64,000 bases of DNA from Heterostelium album PN500. Taxonomy: Eukaryota > Evosea > Eumycetozoa > Acytosteliales > Acytosteliaceae. Numbering within the stretch: the stretch's first letter is position 1; every line of letters starts with the position of its first letter. Shown here in pieces: positions 41,219-50,538 of the stretch. Under the pieces are notes generated by a model. The model was not told the DNA's origin and made no database searches. It worked only from the letters and a program-made list of their open reading frames with translations. A program made the position numbers and the translations under genes. Where the stretch lies: NCBI RefSeq assembly GCF_000004825.1, contig NW_008805068.1:124001-188000 (forward strand), given 5' to 3'.

Positions 41219-42956
41219 ATGGAAGAGCTAGAGTGTTCAAAACATAATAAAACATATGAATATATTTGTTTTCAATGTAATTTGTTGTTTTGTTACAGGT
41301 GCTCTAATGATCATCCCAAATCACATGCGAATCATACTTGTGAACATATCGATGATATCAAATCACAATTGTTAAAGACAATAGATAACACAAAGAATAT
41401 TAATAAAAATAAAAATAATAGTAATAGCAATGAGAATAATGATAATAGTACAAAAGAAATAGAAAATAACTATATACAATCACAAATCGATAAATTATGG
41501 TCAAACATAAAAGATTCATCAAAACAATACAAATCACTCGAAGATAAACAACAAAAGATAAGCGATCACTTTGCAATACTACATAAATATTTGACTGAAG
41601 AGGAACTAAAATTAAAGAAACCAATTATAAATGATATAGATTTACTAAAAGATCAGATTAAACTTAAATTAGAGGAATTTAAATCATTTATCAAAATAAT
41701 TAATACTTTAAAACATAATAGTAATAATACTAGCAGTAGTAGTAATGTTACAGATGATAATGATCAAGATAATGATCATGATAATAATGAAAATGATACA
41801 ACTAATTCAATAGAATCGATTATTAATTCAATTCAATCGATAGAATCAGTACAACAATTCATTAAACATCATGATCAAACACTCTTTGATTACCAAAACT
41901 ATAACAATAATATAGTCGGTTATCTCAAAGATCATACTGATAGCATTGATATTATCTTACTAAAATTAATCAATATTCATAATAATCAATATATACGATC
42001 AATTTCAAAGAATAATGTTTACTATTATCAACCAACAACAAATATCATAGATAATTACAATATTATTACAACTTTAACACCATATGATATTGAAATCTAT
42101 CAGAAAAATATACAACAAACAATTAAAGTTATCAATAAAAGTGATAATTTAATTCCCAAGACAATAAACACCACTACCGTAGAACAAAAAAGTGTTTTAC
42201 AAAGAACAGATCCGATCTTTTCTATCAAACAAGACCTATCATTGGAATCTGTGTATTCAAGATATTTCAAAAATCTAGAGCCAACCACCATATCTAATGA
42301 TAAAACCGAATTTACCTTTAAATTCTTATTAATGGGAGATTCCACAGTTGGAAAGGTAAATGATAACATGCTATTTTCTACCATCGATTAACTTCAATAC
42401 TAATTGTAAAAATGTTCTATAGAAAGAAATGATAAACTATTTCGATAGTTCACCTGGATTTGCCACTACCGATTTTAAACAACGGATATTCACTAGAGAT
42501 AAATTTACATTTAACCTTCAACTATGGGATACGTATGGGTTCGAAAGAATGACCAGTCTGAACATTCCTGATCAAATGGCCATCTTTATTGTCTATGATG
42601 TCACCAATTCTGATTCATTTGAAAGTAATTAACAATCAAAAAGTGAATCGATTTATTATTCATACTAACAATCTTCAATACTATATTGTAAATCGATAGA
42701 TGTAACGAGATTGTTTAACATTATCAATGATAACTATGGAACATTGGCATTTAAGATATTGGTTGGCAACAAATGTGATAAACCCAATAGAGTGATTGGC
42801 TATGAAAAAGGTCAAAAGTTGGCTAATAGACTTGGAATGTCATTTATGGAGACATCTGCCAAAACTGGACAAGGAATTGAAGAGCTGTTTATGAAGTTTT
42901 ACAACAAAAATATGATTTGGGAATATGAAACTCAAAATCAAAAAACAAAACAATGA
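41219..42956 (+). CDS. B-box zinc-finger plus Rab-like GTPase fusion
   Basis: Exons 41219-42355, 42423-42624 and 42700-42956 give 531 residues. Residues ~3-42 are a B-box (CSKHNKTYEYICFQCNLLFCYRCSNDHPKSHANH). A coiled-coil/Asn-rich linker follows (~45-330). A Rab-like G domain begins at ~368 (FKFLLMGDSTVGK, then K). G1 reads GDSTVGKK, so the usual Ser/Thr after GK is Lys. Switch I has FATTDF, G3 is WDTYGFER (canonical WDTAGQER, so Gln is lost), G4 NKCD and G5 ETSAK are intact. The ending lacks a CAAX or double-Cys prenylation motif (NQKTKQ). This may be a nucleotide-trapped or pseudo-GTPase; B-box proteins often oligomerise. Splicing was chosen because it restores the SFENVTRLF reading. Confidence 0.8.
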
Positions 42957-43086
42957 ATTTGCCAACAATAATAAACCTCAGTCAAATGGTTTATTCTCTT
43001 TTTTCATGAGATAAATAAAATATTATATGTATTTATTCCTTTATTTTAGTTATACAATGAATAAAATGCTTTTGTAGATGTAAAGC

Positions 43087-43330
43087 TTATAATACAGTGG
43101 CACCAATTTTAATACCCAAAATACCCAAGACAGTAGCAAGTATATTCAAATCAACAAGTGATTGATTTGAGTTGGTTGTTTGACCAGTCAAAGTGTTGTT
43201 ACTGTTGTTCAACATTATTTCATTCATTGTTTTTTGATTGGCTTGGACTGATGATCCGAGTTTAGTAATTGTTTATAAATGTTATATTATATGTTTTTTA
43301 TATGAATTACATACCAAATAATTCATTTTA
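43087..43330 (-). pseudogene. Decayed duplicate of mini-gene 39176
   Basis: The body (exon 2 equivalent) is intact: ITKLGSSVQANQKTMNEIML through LVDLNILATVLGILGIKIGA-TVL. However, the acceptor AG is gone (ATAAACAATT in place of TTTTAGCATCAATC), and the upstream ATG context reads MNYL in place of MTLI. No working splice or in-frame start is visible. Confidence 0.7.
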
Positions 43331-43999
43331 GTTTTTTTTGATAATATATTGATTTTTATATTAATTTATGTTTGTTTAGTGATGATGATACTTAGACAAA
43401 AACTAATGTATTTATAGTTAAATTTTTACCATTTACATGCAATGTGATCATAAGAACAGTGAAACCTTTGTAGAATCTAGAATCTAGATCATAAAGAATT
43501 CTCGGGTGTCAAGATATATTGGTTATTAAATGAACGTTTAGATTCCCATATCCAACAAATGACACATCCAATCCTTCAGTTAACACCAGAATTAAATTTC
43601 GATTGTTTATAGATGATGATTCTATTAAAGTTACTTTTGATGTATTAAAATATTGGTTATAAACAATCTGATTTATAATTTAACTAAGACATGACTCTTA
43701 TTATACAATTTGTACAACTGATAAAGATTATTCATAAATTAAAAAAGAAATACACTGACTGATTGAAATGTTATATACCACACACATAGAGGGTTAAAAA
43801 ATTTCCTTTTTTAAAAATAATTATCGTCATTTTGAGTTGTGCGACTAATTTTTTCTGTGAGTTAGAGTTATGTGTTGATATATCTGTGTATGACAATCAT
43901 AATGCTATACATATCATTGTCTATTGAATCTGATCAATACCTTTGATCATATCTCAATTATCTTTTCAGTGATTTAAATTAATTTTAGTTATTTTTTAT
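43331..43999. other. Duplicated divergent promoter region (copy B)
   Basis: About 75-80% similar to 39447-40297, including TAGAATCTAGAATCTAGAT (~43471-43490) and CTCGGGTGTCAAGATAT. The segment 43836-43948 recurs again near 47228. Confidence 0.55.
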
Positions 44000-44276
44000 T
44001 GTTTAATTGGTAAGGAATAAAAATTTTAGTAAATGTAGAGATTTAAATTAATTTAAGTTATTTTTTATTTGTTTTTAAAAAAAAAAAGCATCAATCAAAA
44101 AACTCGGTTCATTAGTTCAATCAAATCAAATATTCAAGAATCAACGGGTATCTGGAATCAATGGAAACAGTTCAATTGGTCAATCATCTAATTCAACTGA
44201 ATCACTTATTAATTTGAACATTTTCGCCAGTGTCTTAGGTATCTTGGGTATTAAAGTTTGTGCTTCTGTATTGTAA
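44000..44276 (+). pseudogene. Decayed duplicate of mini-gene 40298
   Basis: The exon 2 frame is intact (ASIKKLGSLVQSNQIFKNQ through LGILGIKVCA-SVL). The tiny exon 1 has lost its ATG (ATTGTTTAATTG in place of ATGACTTTAATTG). The GTAAGG donor remains. It would not be translated as annotated. Confidence 0.7.
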
Positions 44277-44387
44277 ATCAAAAAACAGCGAAAATAATAT
44301 TTCCTATGGATTTGGGAAAAAAAAAAAATTGTGAAAAACATCCACAACCACTATCATTAAAAAATATTAAACAAATAATAAGATAAG

Positions 44388-45902
44388 ATGACAACAAAAG
44401 AGATATTAGATAAACAGAAAATATATAATCAAGATGAACTTAATAATATGAAGAGAGATGACTTGGTAGAGATAATGAAAGAATACTCATTAAAACATAA
44501 TGGTTTAAAGAAAGATATGCTAATTGATGCGATCATTAAACGACAAGAACATCGAGATGATTTGAAATCAAAGTTGGTTACAGACAACTCAATCGAAAAG
44601 TATCATCGTGGAACTGTTGAATATCGATTGCCAACATTGATCATCTATCGAATCATTCGTGATCTCTGGCATGATGATATCGATGTGATTTTGAATACAA
44701 ATCAACTTTGTTCAAACTACCGATGGCTGCTCTCTATTGGTTTGGTTTCGAAAGAGTTATACAAACTTATATCATCGATGTTCACTCGATTCAATCTTTT
44801 CTCAACCAAAATATACAAACAACGAGTTCCCCTTCTCTCACCTCATAAAACATTAGCACAACAACTGAAGAACAGTGTTATCAATCCACTCTCAGTACTC
44901 AAGAATATCAATCATCTAACACTGTCAATGGATATCTTCAGACAACTAACAGACAAGACGACAACAACATGCACACCCATTGAATTAGGACTGATCTTCA
45001 ACAGTGTTACAAAGCTAAAGCTAACACATGCTAGAGATATGCCGTTCCAAATGCATCATTGTAAATCGATTATACAATACATGCCGAATCTCGACTCACT
45101 GACATTCTTTAAGATTAGGTTAGAAGCCATTAGAATATATCAAAAGCTGCAACAAATACCACGATTGACATCACTGGATATCTCCACGGTACAACTGAAC
45201 AAAATGCCAACTGAATCACGTATTTTCAGTAGTTCAATTCGCAAGTTGAAACTGCCGATGTTACTCACCAGAAACCCTAATATCCTCGGTGAGAACACCC
45301 AACTAACCACTCTCAGTGTCAATTCAGTAGGACCAGAGGAAATCGATTTCATTAGAAGTCAACTTGGTAGTATCACCAAGCTCATCGTTAGTAATGTCCA
45401 TGGGGGATTAGGCAAGTCGTTGTCACAGCTGTTATGCTCGCCTGCATGCCAGGTTCGTAAACTCTATGCCTATGACTGTGACAACTGGATCATACCGCTG
45501 CTTGAAACCAATCGGACTACCATCGAAACACTGGATATCTGTTATGATCTGTTGGGCACCCTCACAGTGGCATCGAAATCACCATCGATCAAACGCATCA
45601 TCTTTCACAACAAAAATAACTACCAATATTCAAAGACCTATGGCAGTTTAGCCAGTGGCTATGCACACATAAAATCGAAACACCTACCATTCACTAGTAA
45701 CTCGCTGGGGATAAAAATGTATGCCAAGAAGATCTACGATGCTTCGAAGAATCAGATTGAAAACCAAACGATCGAAGAGACCTATCCGAATCTCAAGTTT
45801 CTATACTATTATAGTAATATACATATTTGTGGCACATCACCAAATATTAATAGACGTTGTGTTGGAAACACCGTTCAACGTGTTAGTAATGACATAGTGT
45901 AG
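44388..45902 (+). CDS. SAP-domain plus LRR/F-box-like protein
   Basis: A single-exon 504-residue ORF. Residues ~14-50 match a SAP motif (YNQDELNNMKRDDLVEIMKE, then LKHNGLKKDMLIDAI), a helix-extended loop-helix DNA-binding module. Next is an F-box-like segment (LPTLIIYRIIRDLWHD ... GLVSKELYKLISSMF), then leucine-rich strands (LTLSMDIFRQL, LKLTHARDM, LTSLDISTVQL, LKLPMLLT) and a C-terminal region without recognised motifs. SAP plus F-box-like plus LRR is a plausible nuclear adaptor, but function is inferred. The 3' half is GC-richer. Upstream shares CACTATCATTAAAAAATATT with the B-box gene leader at ~47330. Confidence 0.7.
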   Translation: MTTKEILDKQKIYNQDELNNMKRDDLVEIMKEYSLKHNGLKKDMLIDAIIKRQEHRDDLKSKLVTDNSIEKYHRGTVEYRLPTLIIYRIIRDLWHDDIDVILNTNQLCSNYRWLLSIGLVSKELYKLISSMFTRFNLFSTKIYKQRVPLLSPHKTLAQQLKNSVINPLSVLKNINHLTLSMDIFRQLTDKTTTTCTPIELGLIFNSVTKLKLTHARDMPFQMHHCKSIIQYMPNLDSLTFFKIRLEAIRIYQKLQQIPRLTSLDISTVQLNKMPTESRIFSSSIRKLKLPMLLTRNPNILGENTQLTTLSVNSVGPEEIDFIRSQLGSITKLIVSNVHGGLGKSLSQLLCSPACQVRKLYAYDCDNWIIPLLETNRTTIETLDICYDLLGTLTVASKSPSIKRIIFHNKNNYQYSKTYGSLASGYAHIKSKHLPFTSNSLGIKMYAKKIYDASKNQIENQTIEETYPNLKFLYYYSNIHICGTSPNINRRCVGNTVQRVSNDIV

Positions 45903-46072
45903 TAGTATAATGATGTTATAATAATAAATAGTTTATGTGTTTAAAGATGGTTGTGAAATCTAATGAATTTTATGAATTGTTTATTGAGTTCTTGTTGCGC
46001 TTATATAATCTTATTAATTTGTCGGTTAGGCAATTGTCGGTTGATTGACATCTTGGAACTACGATTCCAACA
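45903..46072 (-). mobile_element. Ty3/gypsy 3' LTR fragment
   Basis: On the minus strand, a purine-rich tract (GAAGAAGAAGGGCAG, ~46073-46087) is followed at once by TGTTGGAATCGTAGTTCC, the expected TG start of an LTR. The LTR then shows TATATAAG and, 20 bases on, AATAAA. The far boundary is not clear. This orientation matches the pol remnant upstream. Confidence 0.6.
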
Positions 46073-46087
46073 CTGCCCTTCTTCTTC

Positions 46088-47217
46088 GAGGCAGCAGCCT
46101 GACAGGATTAAAAACTTATACGCGGCTTTGCATAAGAAAACCTTATCAGGACTAATGCGAGAGACGGGTGCCGACTCATCCGTCTGTAGGATCTTAAACT
46201 GAATGAGCTGAACTAAACTTAGTCGCTAGAGTATAACCGGGTAGTGGTACCCAAGCGAGAGCTCTTCCAACCTTAACCAAATATTCGACACGAGCTAGTT
46301 TGGAAGTACCAAGAGTGAACTTGCGCTTGGCGCGAGGATGGCAACAATATCCTTTCTCCACTTGGTGTATGCTAGAACTTTGACAATAATAGAGGGAGTG
46401 TTTGGTATGAAGTCGTCGCTGTTGATGTATGATATAATGTTCTTTGTCACTATTATTTCTGATTTGTTTAGATTGCATTTTAAATTATGATCAAATTTGT
46501 CCACTTCGTTACGTAGTTCGTTAAAATTATTTTCGACATTTCGCAAAACTTTATCGAATAATTTATCAAAATCAATATCGTCGTAGTCGTCTGAACTATC
46601 GCCAACGGTACTACCCCGATCGGTCTCCGCCGTAGCACCGTTTTCGACTAATAAGTCGTCGACATCATTAATTAAATTATCATTCATCTTTGGATCGTAT
46701 AACATTATGTGTTTCGAATTAAACTTCTTCTTCTTTGTACTTATTCCATCTTTTCCAATCACATCTATGAATATATTATTATAATTATCGACTTCCACTA
46801 CTTTTCGCGGTCCTTCATACCTCACATCCAATTTCTTTTTCTTACCATCTCTATTATTATTGTAGAAAACGTAATCACCTACCTTGATTTGGTTTTCTTT
46901 TTTACCTTTGTTCCATGTAAATCTCATTTCTTGATTTCCAATACAGATGTTCCGTTTGACTAACTTAATGATTGCTTTCCTTTCCTTAATAGATTCAATG
47001 ATTTGCTTGTCTGTGACGTCGACCAGAGCATCCGATTCTTTGACGAGGTTGAGTGGTGTTAACGGATTGTGTCCCAAATAGATCTTGAACGGAGTGTACT
47101 CGGTAGTTGAATGAACAGTTGAATTCAATGAAAACTCGACAGTATCGATGTGCTTAGACCAGGTACCAGTAGTATTGTGGAGACGGTCATCAACCATAAG
47201 CTTTCCAGTTGCGTTCT
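46088..47217 (-). mobile_element. Chromodomain Ty3/gypsy retroelement, 3' pol fragment
   Basis: On the minus strand, 46295-47197 encodes an integrase C-terminus (LHNTTGTWSKHIDTVEFSLN, TEYTPFKIYLGHNP), then VGDYVFYNNNRDG...LDVRYEGPRKVVEVDNY. Past a frameshift at ~46380-46420 it encodes a decayed chromodomain (IVKVLAYTKWRK in one frame; VEYLVKVGRALAWVPLPGY in another). This is the architecture of Skipper-type chromoviruses of Dictyostelium. No RT, RNase H or 5' LTR is present; the 5' end stops at ~47217, joined to promoter-like sequence. The element is dead. Confidence 0.8.
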
Positions 47218-47438
47218 TGACTGCACGGTTGTGTGACTAATTTTTTCTGTGAGTTAGTGCTATGTGTTGATATATCTGTGTATGACAATCTTAATGCTAT
47301 ACATATATCATTGTCTATTGAAATCTGATCAATCACTATCATTGAAAAAAATTTAACAAATGTAAAAATGAAAATGTAAGTTTTTTTACTTTTTAACCCC
47401 TCATCAATAAACAAATATTAATATTTCTATATTAAGAG
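47218..47438. promoter_or_regulatory. Leader of B-box/Kelch-like gene, copied from mini-gene promoter
   Basis: 47228-47336 repeats 43836-43948 (GTTGTG-GACTAATTTTTTCTGTGAG ... TCATTGTCTATTGAAATCTGATCAAT) and a third divergent copy near 39930-40030. CACTATCATTGAAAAAAATTT at 47334-47354 matches the leader of the gene at 44388. The retroelement fragment ends where this begins. Confidence 0.6.
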
Positions 47439-49283
47439 ATGATGATGCAACGTTGTTCACAACATCAGAGAACAAATGAATTTATTTGCTATGTTTGCAA
47501 TAAGTTTATGTGTTCAAGATGTACAATCATTCACAATAACAAACATCCAGATCATGTGAATCAATACGATCATATCGATGATATCAGACAATCTTTAAAT
47601 AATTTATATTTATCTATTTTAGATAATGTTAATAATAATAAAAATAAAAACAATAGTAGTAGTATAAGTAGTATTAGTAGTATCGATAATAACTTTAATG
47701 ACATTAATAATAATGATATGCCAGTGGAGAGTAAAATCAATTTCACAATCAATTCGATATGGGAATCATTAAGATCGTCAACATCAGTATATGATTCATT
47801 AACAACAGCTGAGAATGAAATCAAACAATACTTTGAACAAATACATACTTTTCTAATCAACGAAGAACATAGATTAAAGAAACCGATCATCAACCAAAAA
47901 GATGCAATCATTGATCAAATCGATAATAATATCAATCATTTGAAACATTTAATCAATATTATAAATATAAATAATAATATCGAACATGCCTGTGGTAATG
48001 GTAATGATAATGATGTCGACAACACCGAGACACCTGTTAAAATACCAGATATAACCGATCTCTATTCAACAACAACCATTATGAATTCAATAGCATTAAG
48101 TTCATCATTACAATCATTCATCAAAGATAATAATCGACTATTTTTGAATAATAACAATAACTATTTCGATATCGATGAATCTCTAAAACAAAATAACAAT
48201 GATTCGTCATCATTATTATATGATATCATTTATAAATATAACTGTCATTTTACACCTACAACAACATTGCTATCAACACTACCACCAGCAAATTACCTGT
48301 TATCAATCGAACCACCCGATTTAGATCAATTGAAATTAACAATCGAACAATCAATTCAACTTGAAAGAATTGAAATAAAACCAATAACAAAAACAAGAAC
48401 AATGACAACAACAAAAACGACAGAGAATGAAAATAAAACACAATATATCTTCTCAACACACGATAAGAATGGAGCAACTCTAATCAACCTTTCACAAAAC
48501 GATTCAATAGAACAATTCGATGTTGATTATAATTTCTATGGTGCAACAATTATTCCAGTTGGCCAAGATATCTATGTATTCGGTGGTGCACACAATCAAA
48601 AAAAATGGATGAAATTCTCAATGAGATCGAGATCATTTGAAATTATCGGTGATATCGAAGGAATCGATGGTGGATTTTCAATATCAGCATGTTACGATGG
48701 TCGCGATCATATCTACTTGCTGAACGGTGCCAATCAGCGGGGTAAAATCGACCGATTCAACATCCAAACAATGAAATTTGAACGATATCACATATTACCT
48801 GAGGGTCACGGTCAGCGGTCATCTATGATCTTCAAAGGTTCGCTGTATTCAATAAACTATGATACCAACAAGATGTTACAACTCAACATGGTGAATCGCG
48901 AGATTACATACCATCTAATAGATATTAAATCGTACTCGGCATGCAACGATAACAATGGTAATTTCTACATTTCCGATTGTCCAAAGAGGAGTGATGATAT
49001 CAAACGATTCGTCAAGTTCAACGTCGAAAGAAAACGAAGCGTAGATTTGAATCCTATTCCCATCAGCAATGACATCTTAATGTATCATCGAGAATCACAA
49101 ACTTCTAGCTATGTCTATTCGATCACTGGAACTGAACATGGTAATTTCAAATATTCTATTGAGACCAATCAATATGTACCATTCTTCCAACAAGATGAAT
49201 TCAAAAGAGTTTGGTGTCCATCTACATCTATTTCGGTGATTCAAGAAGAAGACGATGACTACAACAACAACAACAACTTATAA
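47439..49283 (+). CDS. B-box zinc-finger plus Kelch-like propeller protein
   Basis: Single exon, 614 residues. Residues ~4-45 are a B-box (RCSQHQRTNEFICYVCNKFM, CSRCTIIHNNKHPDH). An Asn/Ile-rich linker with a coiled coil follows (to ~330). Residues ~365-595 contain kelch/propeller-like blades (DIYVFGGAHNQKKWMKFSMRS, DHIYLLNGANQRGKIDRF, SYVYSITGTEHGNFKYS). There is no RING domain. The B-box and linker are related to those of 41219, whose second half is instead a GTPase, so the family swaps C-terminal domains. The final low-complexity Asp/Asn run is coded by GAC/AAC. Function not known. Confidence 0.75.
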   Translation: MMMQRCSQHQRTNEFICYVCNKFMCSRCTIIHNNKHPDHVNQYDHIDDIRQSLNNLYLSILDNVNNNKNKNNSSSISSISSIDNNFNDINNNDMPVESKINFTINSIWESLRSSTSVYDSLTTAENEIKQYFEQIHTFLINEEHRLKKPIINQKDAIIDQIDNNINHLKHLINIININNNIEHACGNGNDNDVDNTETPVKIPDITDLYSTTTIMNSIALSSSLQSFIKDNNRLFLNNNNNYFDIDESLKQNNNDSSSLLYDIIYKYNCHFTPTTTLLSTLPPANYLLSIEPPDLDQLKLTIEQSIQLERIEIKPITKTRTMTTTKTTENENKTQYIFSTHDKNGATLINLSQNDSIEQFDVDYNFYGATIIPVGQDIYVFGGAHNQKKWMKFSMRSRSFEIIGDIEGIDGGFSISACYDGRDHIYLLNGANQRGKIDRFNIQTMKFERYHILPEGHGQRSSMIFKGSLYSINYDTNKMLQLNMVNREITYHLIDIKSYSACNDNNGNFYISDCPKRSDDIKRFVKFNVERKRSVDLNPIPISNDILMYHRESQTSSYVYSITGTEHGNFKYSIETNQYVPFFQQDEFKRVWCPSTSISVIQEEDDDYNNNNNL

Positions 49284-49479
49284 ATAATTATTAAAAAAAT
49301 ATGTAGTAAGAAATAAATAAAATAAGTGTAAACTATTAATTTATTGTTTATTTATTATTATTGTTGAATATTAATATGACGACAAAAGTGAAAATTATTA
49401 AAATGGTGTGTGATCATATGATCATTTTCTTTTTTACTTTTTTTTAGTATAAATAACAGAATAATACATAACAATAGAA
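49284..49479. other. Short intergenic
   Basis: AT-rich promoter of the HIT gene; nothing else. Confidence 0.3.
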
Positions 49480-50107
49480 ATGAGTACATTAATGTTTGGT
49501 CAATATATTATCAGAGCATCTGAAGTATTCTTTGAAACAAAGTTATCGATGGCACTGGTAAATTTGAAACCTGTACTACCTGGTATGAATTCTTTCATTT
49601 GATTCGATTAGTAGAGAGTTAGATGGATGTAGAGAAGAGAAGAGAAGAAACAAAAAGAATAATACAATAAGAAAAGATAAGACTATCTAATTAGTAAAGA
49701 TAATAATAATAATAATAGGTCATGTATTGGTATGTCCAAAGAGAGTTGTAAAGAGATTCTATGATTTGTCACCGGAGGAGATTAACGATATCTGGCAGTC
49801 TGCAAGTAGAATATCGAGGGTGATAGAGAAGCATTTCGATGGTGACGGTATGACTTTTGCGATTCAAGACGGCAAGAATGCAGGACAGACCGTAGAGCAC
49901 GTACACATCCACATCATACCAAGAAAGAGAACCGACTATGAAAACACCGATCAAATCTACACTGAAATCGAAAAGGAAAGACAACCACGTACTCTCGAAG
50001 AGATGGCATCTGAAGCAGAAACCCTAAGAGTTTATTTCAAAGACAACAACGATCTTATTGAAAATCAAACAAAAACAACAACAACAACAACAAATCATCA
50101 ACTGTAA
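49480..50107 (+). CDS. HIT-family (Fhit-like) dinucleoside polyphosphate hydrolase
   Basis: Exons 49480-49582 and 49719-50107 give 163 residues. The HIT motif HVHIHIIPRK is present with preceding GQTVEH (family consensus HxHxHx). Also present are FAIQDGKNAGQ and, at the start, [32 protein letters not shown], the Fhit-type N-terminus. It should cleave Ap3A/Ap4A to AMP plus ADP/ATP in the cytosol. The C-terminus ends in a Thr-rich, Lys-containing tail. The intron carries a GA-rich repeat (AGAGAAGAGAAGA near 49638). The fragile-histidine-triad assignment rests on the motif and the N-terminus. Confidence 0.85.
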
Positions 50108-50538
50108 TTGTACAACCTTTTTTTTTTATATTCACACAAATAAAACAAACTAAGTAATAATTTGTTTAAAAACAAAACATATGTTTGCAAATGTTTGTTT
50201 AATTAACTATGAAAAATAAAATAAAAAAATAAATAAAACAAATAAAGTAATATAGAATGACGTAATTCAAAACCAAAATCAAAACCAAAATGAGGTGTGT
50301 GGTTATGGGGGTGTTAAAACTAGAGTAAGATAATATTAATAATTTAAAGTGCACCAAGAACATCAAAATACCACTCATTTTTTTTTATACAAATTTTAAT
50401 TTAAAAAAAATAAAATCATAGCTGTTGTTTGTTGTGTCAACAACTGTGTTTAATATTAATTTTGATTTTCATTTTATAGTATATTTTATTTTTTGATATT
50501 TTTTTTTTAACAAATAGAGAGAGTGTATAAATTATCAG
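50108..50538. other. Intergenic
   Basis: AT-rich, no gene. A CAAAACCAAAATCAAAACCAAAA direct repeat occurs near 50270. Presumed promoter of the phosphofructokinase gene. Confidence 0.4.
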
